DNA of 64,000 nt from Pseudomonas sp. RIT409 (GTDB taxonomy: Bacteria; Pseudomonadota; Gammaproteobacteria; Pseudomonadales; Pseudomonadaceae), in NCBI RefSeq assembly GCF_003052515.2, contig NZ_QARE02000022.1, positions 20,898 through 84,897 of the forward strand. The letters run 5' to 3'. Position 1 is the stretch's first letter; each line of letters begins with the position of its first letter. The notes under the pieces were generated by a model. The model saw only the letters and a program-made list of their open reading frames with translations, ran no database searches and was not told the DNA's origin. Shown here one piece after another: positions 35,041-43,763 of the stretch. The translations under genes were made by a program, and so were the position numbers.

Positions 35041-35793
35041 TCAGATCTGAGCTTGCCCGCCATCGACGAACAGTTCGACACCGTTGACGAAACTGGCATC
35101 ATCCGACGCCAGGAACACCGCTGCGTTGGCAATCTCCACCGGCTCGCCAACGCGGCCCATCGGGATCTGCGAGGCGAGATAATCCAACAGGCCTTGCTGC
35201 TGGGCGGCGTCAGGTCCGGCCAGGTCGACCAACCCCGGCGTCTTGGTCGCACCCGGGCTGAGCGTGTTGATGCGCACCTTGCGTTCTTTCACGTCCAAAA
35301 TCCAACTGCGGACGAACGCCCTGACCGCAGCCTTGGATGCCGAGTACACACTGAACGCCGGGGTGCCGGAACTGCCCGCCGTCGAACCGGTGAGGATGAC
35401 CGATGCGTTTTTCGCCAGCAGCGGCAGGGCCTTCTGGACGGTGAAGAGCACCCCTTTGACGTTGCGATCGAAGGTGTCGTCGTAGTGCGCCTCGGTGATG
35501 TCCCCCAAAGGCAGCATCGATCCGCCACCGGCGTTGGCGAACAGCACGTCGAGATGGCCTTTTTCACTGCGAATCCGCTCATACAGCGCGTCCAATTGCT
35601 CCAGTTTCGCCGAGTCGACCTGCACGCCGGTGGCATGGCCGACTTGGGAGACTGCGGCATCGAGTTCGGCCTGACGGCGCCCGGTGATGTAAACGTGAGC
35701 GCCTTCCTCGGCAAAGCGCTTAGCGGTCGCCAGGCCAATCCCCGATGTGCCACCGGTGACCAAGGCGATTTTACCTTCGAGCTTACTAGCCAT
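35041..35793 (-). CDS. Short-chain dehydrogenase/reductase
   Basis: 250 residues, AGGAG before the ATG. Classical SDR: cofactor loop TGGTSGIGLA near residue 14-23, NAGGG near 90, catalytic Ser in ILTGSTAGSSG, and YSASK (Tyr/Lys) near 155, then PGATKTPGL. It reduces or oxidises a small carbonyl/alcohol with NAD(P)H; ITGRR after the second strand suggests NADPH preference. It has its own terminator and a 20-base palindrome upstream, so it is probably a single-gene, regulator-controlled unit. Confidence 0.92.
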   Translation of the reverse strand: MASKLEGKIALVTGGTSGIGLATAKRFAEEGAHVYITGRRQAELDAAVSQVGHATGVQVDSAKLEQLDALYERIRSEKGHLDVLFANAGGGSMLPLGDITEAHYDDTFDRNVKGVLFTVQKALPLLAKNASVILTGSTAGSSGTPAFSVYSASKAAVRAFVRSWILDVKERKVRINTLSPGATKTPGLVDLAGPDAAQQQGLLDYLASQIPMGRVGEPVEIANAAVFLASDDASFVNGVELFVDGGQAQI

Positions 35794-36093
35794 GATGCTT
35801 CTCCTGACCCCCTACTAGGGCTGAATTAAATGTAGGAAAAGCTTATCGGGGGCTATTGGCGCACAAAATAGAATCCTCAGAAACTCATCATTTCAGATTT
35901 GAAATGACCGACGCTAAACGTTCGAGGCGTAACATCAGGAAACATTTACGCATGCAATTGCTACGCGTTCTCAATTAACCCTTTGTAAAAGAATTGTTAC
36001 GCTCTGCCGCGCTGTCTAGCCACTGGCCAGTGCGTGATCGCCTTCATCGCCGGATCCCCTCGCCTTCATACGCTCCCGCTTAGGAAATACCTG
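35794..36093. other. Divergent promoter region between SDR and TonB receptor genes
   Basis: 300 bases, AT-rich. It contains the palindrome at 35888-35907 and a second, looser inverted repeat AATTG-N11-CAATT at 35956-35976 about 120 bases before the receptor start. No convincing Fur box was found by eye. Confidence 0.4.
35888..35907. promoter_or_regulatory. 20-base operator-like palindrome upstream of the SDR gene
   Basis: TCATTTCAGATTTGAAATGA: 8-bp perfect arms around GATT. LysR- and TetR-type sites with TTCA...TGAA arms are common. It lies 95 bases before the SDR ATG, in the divergent region shared with the receptor gene. Confidence 0.5.
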
Positions 36094-38259
36094 ATGCTTC
36101 GTCCGTTCTCGCCCGCCTTGTCCGGTCTGCTCGCCTTTGCCGCGCCTGCCGTTCTCCTCGCTGCGCCGGCTCCATCGACCGACAGCACGTCGCTGACACT
36201 GGACACCATCAACATCGATGCCCAGACCAGCAGTGTGGCCGGGCGGGCGACGACGGAGGGCAGCGGTTCCTACACCACGGGTTCGATGACCACAGCGACC
36301 AAACTGCCCTTGTCGATTCGCGAAACACCCCAATCGGTGAGCGTCATCACGCGCCAGCGCATCGATGATCAAGGCATGAATGACCTTAACGACGTGGTGA
36401 AGTACGCACCCGGCATCACCTTGCGCAAATTCGGGTCGGACCGTCAGCAGTTCCTCGCGCGCGGCTTCACGATCGACAACTTGATGTATGACGGCTTGCC
36501 CACCATCGTCAGCAACTTCACGCTGGACACCATTTCCGGCGCCGACCTGGGGCTGTACGACCGCGTGGAAGTGGTGCGCGGCGCCACGGGTTTGATGACG
36601 GGTGCTGGCAGCCCTTCGGCGACATTGAACCTGGTGCGGAAACGCCCCACCGCAACACCCCAGGTCAGCGTGACGACCCAGGCGGGCAGTTGGGATCGCT
36701 ACCGCACCGAAGTGGATGCGTCCAACAAACTCAATGAGGCGGGTACGCTGCGGGGTCGGGTGGTCACGGCTTACGAGCAGGGCAACAGCTTCGTCGACGA
36801 GCGAGACCGGGAACGCCAGACGTTTTATGGCGTACTGGAAGCCGACCTCGGCGACGCGACCACCTGGACCTTCGGTGCGTCGAAGCAACGCGACGATGCG
36901 ACCTCGGACTGGGGCAGCCTGCCCTCCGGGCGCAACGGCGAGAACCTGCACCTGCCCCGCTCCACCTTCCTGAGCAACGACTGGGCCTACTGGGACCGGG
37001 ACAACGTCAGCGTTTTCACTGACCTGACGCACCGCTTCGACAACGGTTGGACGGGCAAGCTGGCCGCGGCCCGCATCTGGGCCGAATCGGACATGTTCTC
37101 CAGCTACCTGACCGCCTCGGGCGCCAACGGGTTCGGACAGGCCTCGGGCCAGTACGACACCACCGACGTGCAGACCAACCTCGACGGTTCAGTGTCCGGA
37201 CCGTTTCAATTATTCGGCCGACAGCATGAACTCACGCTCGGGGTGAGTCGGCGGGAAGAGAAGTTCGACCAGAAAGGCGGGTATTACGGCTCGACGCCGA
37301 TCGATATCTACCACTTCACCCCCCACAGCCTTCCCAAGCCTGACCCCGCGACGCGCACCGATTACGTCAGCCAGAACACGGCCACCGAGGACGGTGTCTA
37401 CGCGGCCGCACGCTTCAACCCGGTCGATCCGTTGCACATTATCCTCGGCAGTCGCGTCAGTTGGTACGACTACAAGAACCGCTCCGCCGCCACCGGCGAC
37501 TATAAGGTGACCCAGGAAGTCACCCCTTACGCCGGCGTGGTCTACGACCTGAATGAGACCTACTCGGCCTATGCCAGCTACACCGAGATTTTCAAGCCCC
37601 AGAGCCAGCAGGACGTGGGCGGCGGCATCCTTGACCCGATGACCGGCGAAAGCTATGAAATCGGCTTGAAGGGCGAATATTTCGACGGCGGGCTGAATGC
37701 CTCCGTGGCGCTGTTCGACATGACCCAGCAAAACCGTGCCTACGCCGTTCCCGATCAGCCCGCCGGTTGCCAACAGCAGAACCGCACCTGCTACGAAGCC
37801 GCCGGTGAAGTGCGCAGCCGGGGTGTCGATGCCGAAATCACCGGTGCGCTGACGCCGGACTGGCAGTTCAGCGCCGCCTATACGCTGGTGCTGAGCCAGT
37901 ACGTCAAAGACCGGACCTTCGAAAAAGGCGATCTGTTCGCCCCGAACCAGCCCAAGCACTTGTTCAAAGCCGCCACGACTTACCACCTCCCAGGCCAGTG
38001 GGACAAGGTGCGTGTGGGCGCAGACGTCCTCGCCCAGAGCGAAACCTACAACCGGGTGGGCAACGGTCGTTCCGTGCAGGACGCCTATGCCGTGGTCGGC
38101 CTCATGGCCGGTTATCGCTTCGACGAGCATTGGGACGCGCGCGTCAACCTCAATAACCTGCTCGACGAAAAGTACTGGCAAGGCATTCCGACGGCCACCG
38201 GCAGCGGCGTCTATGGCGATCCGCGCAACCTGATGTTCTCGCTCAAATGGTCACTGTGA
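36094..38259 (+). CDS. TonB-dependent siderophore receptor
   Basis: 721 residues from the ATG giving MLRPFSPALSG, with AGGAAA nine bases upstream. Signal peptide to about residue 25. The plug has TKLPLSIRETPQSVSVITRQRIDDQ and GFTIDNLMYDGLPT, typical of ferric hydroxamate/catecholate receptors (FhuE/FoxA/FpvA group), followed by a 22-strand barrel with many alternating aromatic segments. The C-terminus ends DPRNLMFSLKWSL. There is no N-terminal STN signalling domain, and no sigma/anti-sigma genes nearby, so it takes up the ferric complex without cell-surface signalling. The ligand is unknown, perhaps a xenosiderophore. Confidence 0.92.
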   Translation: MLRPFSPALSGLLAFAAPAVLLAAPAPSTDSTSLTLDTINIDAQTSSVAGRATTEGSGSYTTGSMTTATKLPLSIRETPQSVSVITRQRIDDQGMNDLNDVVKYAPGITLRKFGSDRQQFLARGFTIDNLMYDGLPTIVSNFTLDTISGADLGLYDRVEVVRGATGLMTGAGSPSATLNLVRKRPTATPQVSVTTQAGSWDRYRTEVDASNKLNEAGTLRGRVVTAYEQGNSFVDERDRERQTFYGVLEADLGDATTWTFGASKQRDDATSDWGSLPSGRNGENLHLPRSTFLSNDWAYWDRDNVSVFTDLTHRFDNGWTGKLAAARIWAESDMFSSYLTASGANGFGQASGQYDTTDVQTNLDGSVSGPFQLFGRQHELTLGVSRREEKFDQKGGYYGSTPIDIYHFTPHSLPKPDPATRTDYVSQNTATEDGVYAAARFNPVDPLHIILGSRVSWYDYKNRSAATGDYKVTQEVTPYAGVVYDLNETYSAYASYTEIFKPQSQQDVGGGILDPMTGESYEIGLKGEYFDGGLNASVALFDMTQQNRAYAVPDQPAGCQQQNRTCYEAAGEVRSRGVDAEITGALTPDWQFSAAYTLVLSQYVKDRTFEKGDLFAPNQPKHLFKAATTYHLPGQWDKVRVGADVLAQSETYNRVGNGRSVQDAYAVVGLMAGYRFDEHWDARVNLNNLLDEKYWQGIPTATGSGVYGDPRNLMFSLKWSL

Positions 38260-38414
38260 CGGCAACCGACGACCCGACGACCTGATGCCCAAAAACACGC
38301 CTACACTTCAGCGTGATTGCTTCGGGGATGACGTCATGCCGTCGTTCACCTGCGTCCGGGCCCGCGCAAGCAAGCGGGCCCCTTCATCCGATGCTCCGAA
38401 CGCGAGGTGCAGGC

Positions 38415-38651
38415 ATGTCGAACAAACGCTCCCCTATCACGATGGAAGGTTGGAACAGGGACTGGATCATCCATGGTCATAAACTGGTCTGCCGCGCCTG
38501 CGGCGCCGGTCAGTGCCCCACGCTCAACGAGCAACCGTTTCGCCACACCGACGCCTGCCGGATTTCGGCGCAGGGCGTACGGTATCCCTGGAAGGAACTG
38601 AACGACATTCTCAAAGATAACCTCAGCGAAACCCGCCGCATGCTGCATTGA
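38415..38651 (+). CDS. Small Cys/His-containing hypothetical protein, 78 residues
   Basis: ATG with GAGGTG upstream, giving MSNKRSPITMEGWNRDW. The core LVCRACGAGQ-C-N10-H-T-DAC has CxxC, a further Cys, His and Cys, which could bind zinc. No named domain is recognised, but the compact layout and GC pattern suggest a real gene. It follows the receptor gene on the same strand after about 155 bases and is followed by a hairpin. Confidence 0.6.
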   Translation: MSNKRSPITMEGWNRDWIIHGHKLVCRACGAGQCPTLNEQPFRHTDACRISAQGVRYPWKELNDILKDNLSETRRMLH

Positions 38652-38694
38652 CGGGGCACGCCCGCCCCTCTGTGCCTGACGTTCACAGCGGCTG

Positions 38695-38712
38695 TGCCCG
38701 AACGGGCGTTTT
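38695..38712 (+). terminator. Short terminator-like hairpin
   Basis: TGCCC-GAAC-GGGCG followed by TTTT, 45 bases after the 78-residue ORF. The stem is short, so it is a moderate candidate. Confidence 0.45.
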
Positions 38713-38796
38713 CCCCGCGCCGCCGCTCGCCTAGTCTGTGCTCAACCCGGCCCACCCATGACAGGGGCCCATCACCGACCGTGGAACCCCAATAAA

Positions 38797-39333
38797 ATGA
38801 GCACAGCGCCCAAGCCCGACGAACTCGCCATTCCCTATCAACGGCCCCAGGTGCCTTTCATGACGCCGGACATGGTCCACGCGGGGGTACTGACCGACTG
38901 GCTCGCAGATGACGCGCTGTGGGTACCGGTCACACCATCGGTGTCGTTCAAACCGTTGTTGCTGAGCACCACGGGGGGCTACTACATCAACCTGCTCCGT
39001 GTGCGTCAGAGCGGCGTGCTGTCTCGCCACCGACACAGCGGCGGCGTGCACGCGCTGGTGCTCAAAGGTCGCTGGTACTACTTGGAACATGATTGGGTGG
39101 CCGAGCAGGGTTCGTTCGCTTACGAGCCACCGGGCGAGACCCATACCCTGTTCGTGCCGGAGGGGGTCGACGAGATGATCACCTGGTTCCACGTGCAGGG
39201 CGGCTACACCTATGTCGATCCGCAAGGGGTGGCGGTGGGCTACGAAGATGTATTCACCAAGCTCGAGGCCGCGCGCAAGCACTACCAGTCGCTGGGCCTG
39301 CCGGACGACTACATCGAGCAATTCATCCGCTGA
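38797..39333 (+). CDS. Cupin dioxygenase, 2,4'-dihydroxyacetophenone dioxygenase family
   Basis: 178 residues from the ATG giving MSTAPKPDELAIPYQ; a start 13 codons upstream (38758) is also open. The double-stranded beta-helix holds SRHRHSGGVHALVLKGRWYYLEHDW (His pair and Glu positions for iron) and PPGETHTLFVPEG. Members of the family cleave the C-C bond of 2,4'-dihydroxyacetophenone, but most homologues are uncharacterised. The LysR gene 66 bases downstream may control it. Confidence 0.78.
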   Translation: MSTAPKPDELAIPYQRPQVPFMTPDMVHAGVLTDWLADDALWVPVTPSVSFKPLLLSTTGGYYINLLRVRQSGVLSRHRHSGGVHALVLKGRWYYLEHDWVAEQGSFAYEPPGETHTLFVPEGVDEMITWFHVQGGYTYVDPQGVAVGYEDVFTKLEAARKHYQSLGLPDDYIEQFIR

Positions 39334-39399
39334 GCCCGGTTGTCCGAGCAGGCGATTACTGGCAGGCTTCGTCACAACCTGGCGGTCGCGAGCGAGCGG

Positions 39400-40302
39400 A
39401 TGGATCACTATTCACAGATGCTGGCCTTCGTGTGGGCGACCGAGCACGGCAGTTTCTCGGCAGCGGCACGGGCAAATGGTCTGACCCCGTCGGCGATCAG
39501 CAAGCTGATCTCCCGCCTGGAGGATCGCTTGCACGTGCGGCTCTTCCAGCGCGGCACCCGCAGCCTGACCCTGACCGAAGAGGGCTCGGCCTATCTGGTC
39601 AGCGCCCGAGGGGTGATGCACGCGATGGCCGAAGCCGACTCACTGGCGCAAGCCTTTCCGGACCGGGTCAGCGGATCGCTGCGCATCCACACCATGACCA
39701 CGTTCGCCAAACACCAGATTCTCCCCTGGCTGCCGGATTTCCTGTCCGCCTACCCGGGCCTGACCGTCGATCTGCAGGCCGGCCCCCAGTACGTGGACCT
39801 GTTCGAACAAGGCTTGGACATCGCCATTCACAGCGGCGGACTGCCCGACTCTTCGAGGGTGGCGCGCAAGATCGGCGAGAGCGCGTGGATCACCTGCGCG
39901 TCTGCAGATTACCTCGCCCGCCGAGGCACACCGAACACCCCGATGGACCTCCTGAAGCACGACTGCTTCACGTTCGGTTTTCAAAGTGCATGGAATACCT
40001 GGCAATTCCGCGCCGGGGAAAGGGGCGTCTGCACCGTACCCATCGTCCCGAAAGCGGTCTTCGCCCAGGGAGACTTGCTCAGGGAAATGGCCTTGAGCGG
40101 TGCGGGGATCGTCAAGCTTGCCCAGTTCCACATTGGCGCGGACCTGCAACAGGGGCGGCTGATTCCGTTGCTCACCGATTTCAGCCTGCCACACAAGGAG
40201 CCTATCTACCTGATACACGCCAATCGCAAACATTTGAGCCCCAGAATCCGGGTGTTTCGGGATTTCCTCGAACAACGGCTGAAAGAATCGCCGTGGGGCT
40301 GA
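39400..40302 (+). CDS. LysR family transcriptional regulator (CrgA/AaeR-like)
   Basis: 300 residues from the ATG giving MDHYSQMLAFVWATEHGSF; longer starts give an implausible N-terminus. HTH: GSFSAAARANGLTPSAISKLISRLEDRLHVRLFQRGTRSLTLTEEG. C-terminal effector domain with SGSLRIHTMTTFAKHQILPWLPDFLSAYP. Follows the cupin dioxygenase gene on the same strand and converges with the XRE-cupin gene, 7 bases apart. Confidence 0.88.
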   Translation: MDHYSQMLAFVWATEHGSFSAAARANGLTPSAISKLISRLEDRLHVRLFQRGTRSLTLTEEGSAYLVSARGVMHAMAEADSLAQAFPDRVSGSLRIHTMTTFAKHQILPWLPDFLSAYPGLTVDLQAGPQYVDLFEQGLDIAIHSGGLPDSSRVARKIGESAWITCASADYLARRGTPNTPMDLLKHDCFTFGFQSAWNTWQFRAGERGVCTVPIVPKAVFAQGDLLREMALSGAGIVKLAQFHIGADLQQGRLIPLLTDFSLPHKEPIYLIHANRKHLSPRIRVFRDFLEQRLKESPWG

Positions 40303-40309
40303 CCGGTTT

Positions 40310-40945
40310 TCAAAACGTCGGCGGCGAGACCGCGCTGACCACCACGCAGACTTCATCGAACGGGTTGCGCATGCGATGCGGAAGGCGGCTGTCGAAGTAG
40401 TAGGCATCGCCTGGGGACAACACGCGCACCTCGTCGCCGACAGTCATTTCCAGCCGGCCTTCGATGACGATGCCGCCCTCCTCGGCCTCATGGGAATACA
40501 GTTCTTCCCCTTCCTGCCCGGTGTCGGCACCAGGCTCGTAGCGTTCATGCAGAATCATCATCGAACTGTTGGCCAGGTTCGCGCCGACCTGCCGGTAAGA
40601 CAGCTTCTTGCCGTCCGCCAGTTCGACCAGATCGCTGGCTTTGTAGAACACTGCGCGGTCGACCACGGCCGAGTCCGAAAAGAACACGCTGAGGGTCACG
40701 TTCAACGGTTTGAGCAGGCGCTTGAGAATGCTCACCGAGGGGCTGGACTTGTCCCGCTCGATGATCGACAGGGTGGCGTGCGGCACGCCGGCCAGCTCGG
40801 CAAGGCCTCGGATCGACAGGCCCCGGCTCTGACGCAGCGCCTTGAGCCGCTCGCCGACCGACAGCGTCTCCTCTGCTGCGTCCAGATCTTCGACCCGCTC
40901 TTCGGGGGCATGGGGGTTGCGGCTGTTGGCCGGCGTTTCTGTCAC
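40310..40945 (-). CDS. XRE-cupin transcriptional regulator (PuuR-like)
   Basis: 211 residues. N-terminal XRE helix-turn-helix (GERLKALRQSRGLSIRGLAELAGVPHATLSIIERDKSSPSVSILKRLLKPL) and C-terminal cupin (GGIVIEGRLEMTVGDEVRVLSPGDAYYFDSRLPHRMRN). This is the architecture of PuuR and related repressors of polyamine or amino-acid catabolism. It diverges from a polyamine-type binding protein followed by an aminotransferase, its likely targets. Confidence 0.88.
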   Translation of the reverse strand: MTETPANSRNPHAPEERVEDLDAAEETLSVGERLKALRQSRGLSIRGLAELAGVPHATLSIIERDKSSPSVSILKRLLKPLNVTLSVFFSDSAVVDRAVFYKASDLVELADGKKLSYRQVGANLANSSMMILHERYEPGADTGQEGEELYSHEAEEGGIVIEGRLEMTVGDEVRVLSPGDAYYFDSRLPHRMRNPFDEVCVVVSAVSPPTF

Positions 40946-41258
40946 GCTGTTTTCCTCGAATGGGTGCGCCCGTTTGGGTATTTCGCACCCCTTTGCGGCA
41001 CCTGGATGACGTCACCGTAACAGGCTGCCGATGGGGGGCGCAGGCGGTGCGACCTTGCCGACCCGCAGGGCTGCGGCGCAGGCGCACTGAATATCGCTGC
41101 TCACTATCAAATCACGGACGTGAAAAATCAATCGCTTACCGGCTTATCGGGCGAGTTGGATTTTTTCAGACGCGCAGGAAAATAAAACTTGCTCCGCAGA
41201 TGGGCGAGTGGTAAATATTTTTACCACCACCCACACTCACTCTGCGTCGAGGTTCCAC
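40946..41258. other. Divergent regulatory region, XRE-cupin regulator / binding protein
   Basis: 313 bases. It contains an inverted repeat GGGTGCG (40962-40968) / CGCACCC (40984-40990) just upstream of the regulator and the perfect palindrome at 41208-41227 close to the binding protein start. Confidence 0.5.
41208..41227. promoter_or_regulatory. Perfect operator palindrome before the binding protein gene
   Basis: GTGGTAAATATTTTTACCAC: 8-bp arms GTGGTAAA / TTTACCAC around TATT. It ends 31 bases before the ATG at 41259, a position where a bound repressor would block transcription. Confidence 0.6.
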
Positions 41259-42323
41259 ATGCACAAGAAGCACAAGCCGTGCCACGCCCTAGCCGCTCTC
41301 GCGTTCACCGTCGCCACCCTGGCGGCTGCGCAATCCGCCAGCGCCCGTGACCTGACCATCGTCTCTTGGGGCGGCAACTTCCAGGACGCGCAGCGTGAGA
41401 TTTACTTCAAGCCGTTTGCCGCCCAGACCGGCAAAAAGGTCCTTGACCAAAGCTGGGATGGCGGCGTCGGCGTACTGGACGCCAAAGTCAAAGTCGGCAA
41501 CCCCAACTGGGATGTCGTGGAAGTCGAGGCCGAAGACCTCGCGCTGGGGTGCGAGGCGGGCCTGTACGAAAAGATCGACTGGGCCAAGGTCGGCAATAAA
41601 GCCGACTTCATTCCCGAGGCGGTCAGCGACTGCGGCGTCGGCAATATCGTGTGGAACACCGGTGTCGCATGGGACGGCGACAAACTGAAAACCGCACCGA
41701 CCTCATGGGCCGATTTTTTCGACACTCAGAAATTCCCCGGCAAGCGCGGCCTGCGTAAAGGGCCTAAATACGCGCTGGAATTCGCCCTGCTCGCCGACGG
41801 CGTCAAACCGGCGGATGTCTACAAGGTGCTGCGCACCCCTGAAGGCGTGGACCGTGCCTTCAACAAACTGGGCAGCATCAAGTCGAGCATCGTCTGGTGG
41901 GAAGCGGGCGCTCAGCCCTTGCAGATGCTCTCCGCCGGCGACGTGGTGATGAGCTCGGCGTACAACGGCCGGATCAGCGGTTTCAACCGCAACGAAGGCA
42001 AGCACTTCAAGTTTCTCTGGAACGGCAGCGTATCGGCGATCGACTCTTGGACCGTGCTCAAAGGGAGCGAGAACAAAGCCGTCGCGATGGATTTCATCGC
42101 CTTCGCCAGTCAGCCTGAAAACCTGTCCAAGCTGCCCAAATTCATTGCCTATGGCCTGCCCAATACCAAAGCCAATGCCTTCGTGCCCGCCGAGCTGAAG
42201 GCCGAATTGCCGACCACGCCGGAAAACCTCGCCCAATCCCTGCCGCTGGACGTCGATTTCTGGGTCGACAACAGCGAGTCGCTGAACCAGCGTTTCAATG
42301 CATGGATCGCCTCGAAACAATAA
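41259..42323 (+). CDS. Periplasmic spermidine/putrescine-type substrate-binding protein
   Basis: 354 residues from the ATG giving MHKKHKPCH, with GAGG upstream. Signal peptide with cleavage after SASA near residue 29, then RDLTIVSWGGNFQDAQREIYFKPF, the PotD/PotF family start. LDQSWDGGVGVLDAKV and SSAYNGRISGFNRNEGK are ligand-pocket regions. No permease or ATPase gene is adjacent, so it either feeds a transporter encoded elsewhere or is an orphan. The class III aminotransferase gene follows on the same strand. Confidence 0.88.
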   Translation: MHKKHKPCHALAALAFTVATLAAAQSASARDLTIVSWGGNFQDAQREIYFKPFAAQTGKKVLDQSWDGGVGVLDAKVKVGNPNWDVVEVEAEDLALGCEAGLYEKIDWAKVGNKADFIPEAVSDCGVGNIVWNTGVAWDGDKLKTAPTSWADFFDTQKFPGKRGLRKGPKYALEFALLADGVKPADVYKVLRTPEGVDRAFNKLGSIKSSIVWWEAGAQPLQMLSAGDVVMSSAYNGRISGFNRNEGKHFKFLWNGSVSAIDSWTVLKGSENKAVAMDFIAFASQPENLSKLPKFIAYGLPNTKANAFVPAELKAELPTTPENLAQSLPLDVDFWVDNSESLNQRFNAWIASKQ

Positions 42324-42338
42324 GCGCCCAGCGCTCGA

Positions 42339-42368
42339 TGCCACTTGGGCCGACAGGCTCGAGTGGCA
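42339..42368 (+). terminator. Intercistronic hairpin between binding protein and aminotransferase
   Basis: TGCCACT (42339-42345) pairs with AGTGGCA (42362-42368), followed by CCTTTTACT. It could partly terminate transcription so that the binding protein is made in excess over the enzyme. Confidence 0.4.
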
Positions 42369-42398
42369 CCTTTTACTGCCCTGACACCGAGGTCAAGC

Positions 42399-43661
42399 AT
42401 GACGAATCTAGTGGGCGACGTCTCCAGCGCCGCCCGTATCCTGCCTGAACTGAACGGCGAAAAGCTGTTTATCCGCAATGGCAAAGGCGCTTATCTGTGG
42501 GATGACCGGGGGCGTCGCTACATCGATACGGCGCTGGGTTTCGGCGCTGTGTTACTGGGCCACGCCAATGACGCCGTCAACGCCCAGGTGGCTCAGGCCC
42601 TGGCCGATAGCGCCTCGCCGTCCTGGGCACACGTCCGCGAGCATGGCGCTGCAACGGCGTTGGCTCGCCACACCGGCGCGTTGACCAAAGTGATGTTCAC
42701 CAACTCCGGCAGCGAGGCGGTGCACCTCGCCTGCCGCGCAGCCCGAGCCTACACCGGCCGCCGCAAGATCGCCAAAATGGCCGCCGGGTTCGACGGCTGG
42801 TTCGATGATGTCAGTTTCGGCAACGTCACCAGCACCGAAGCGGGTTTCCAGGACGGTGCGCGTCCGTCCACCGAACGCACGACTTTGATTCGTTTCAACG
42901 ATTTCGCCGACATCGAACGGCTGTTCACTGAGGACCCTGACGTCGCAGCGGTACTCCTTGAACCGATGCTGGCCAACGCCGGTTGCATCATGCCCCTGCC
43001 CGGCTACCTTCAGCACGTTCAGGACGTCGCTCACCGGCACGGCGCCTTGGTAATCTGTGATGAAGTCCTGATGGGTTTTCGCCTGTTCCCCGGGCTGGCC
43101 GGCTTGCGTGAAGGGCTGGACCCGGACCTGGCCAGCGTCGGCAAGGCCATTGGCAACGGCGTGCCTGTCTCCGCAGTGGTGGGTAAACCCCATGTTCTCG
43201 CGGGGTTCGAGGAGGGACGTGTCACCCGCGGGGGAACCTTCAGCGGCAATCCGCTGGCCTGCGCGGCGGTGACCAGCACCCTGGCGCAGCTCGACAGTCA
43301 AGATTACGCAGGGCTCATCCAACGTGGTGATACGCTGCGTAACGCCATCGAAAACCGCTTCGCGGCGCAAGGCATCCACGTGGTCACCAGCGGCTACGGC
43401 AACGTCTTTGGCATCTGGCCGGGCGCCGGTGCGCCGGCCGCCGGTGCCCCCTCCACGTACCAACAGGCCTCGTCCATCGCCGATCCTGCGTTCAGCTCGG
43501 CCCTGCACCTGGCGCTGCGGGAGGCCGGCGTGCTGGTGATGCCGTCGCCTTACGGACGCCTCTACCTCTCGTTCGAGCACGACGATGACGTCATCGAAGA
43601 AATGATCGCGGCGTTCGACACAGCGGCCCGGCGCATGAGCGCCCGATTCGCCACGCGTTAG
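42399..43661 (+). CDS. Class III aminotransferase (glutamate-1-semialdehyde aminomutase-like)
   Basis: 420 residues from the ATG giving MTNLVGDVSSAARILP with GAGG upstream. FTNSGSEAVHLACRAARAYTGR, CDEVLMGFRLF (the Asp contacts the PLP pyridine nitrogen) and SVGKAIGNGVPVSAVVG (PLP lysine) are intact. It resembles HemL but lacks the HemL context and belongs to the broad aspartate-aminotransferase family used in polyamine and amino-acid catabolism. Probably in one transcript with the binding protein. Confidence 0.87.
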   Translation: MTNLVGDVSSAARILPELNGEKLFIRNGKGAYLWDDRGRRYIDTALGFGAVLLGHANDAVNAQVAQALADSASPSWAHVREHGAATALARHTGALTKVMFTNSGSEAVHLACRAARAYTGRRKIAKMAAGFDGWFDDVSFGNVTSTEAGFQDGARPSTERTTLIRFNDFADIERLFTEDPDVAAVLLEPMLANAGCIMPLPGYLQHVQDVAHRHGALVICDEVLMGFRLFPGLAGLREGLDPDLASVGKAIGNGVPVSAVVGKPHVLAGFEEGRVTRGGTFSGNPLACAAVTSTLAQLDSQDYAGLIQRGDTLRNAIENRFAAQGIHVVTSGYGNVFGIWPGAGAPAAGAPSTYQQASSIADPAFSSALHLALREAGVLVMPSPYGRLYLSFEHDDDVIEEMIAAFDTAARRMSARFATR

Positions 43662-43763
43662 CGCCCCGGCCCGTCGGTAGCGGGCCGATGCATTGACTGT
43701 TGCGGGACGGCCTCAGCGTGATGTCCTTCCCGCTACCGTGACAGCGATACCCCGCGACAGCGC

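Noticed and set aside
35794..36093. Fur box before the TonB receptor
   Set aside because: No GATAAT-rich 19-bp match was found by eye; only an unrelated palindrome and a loose AATTG/CAATT repeat.
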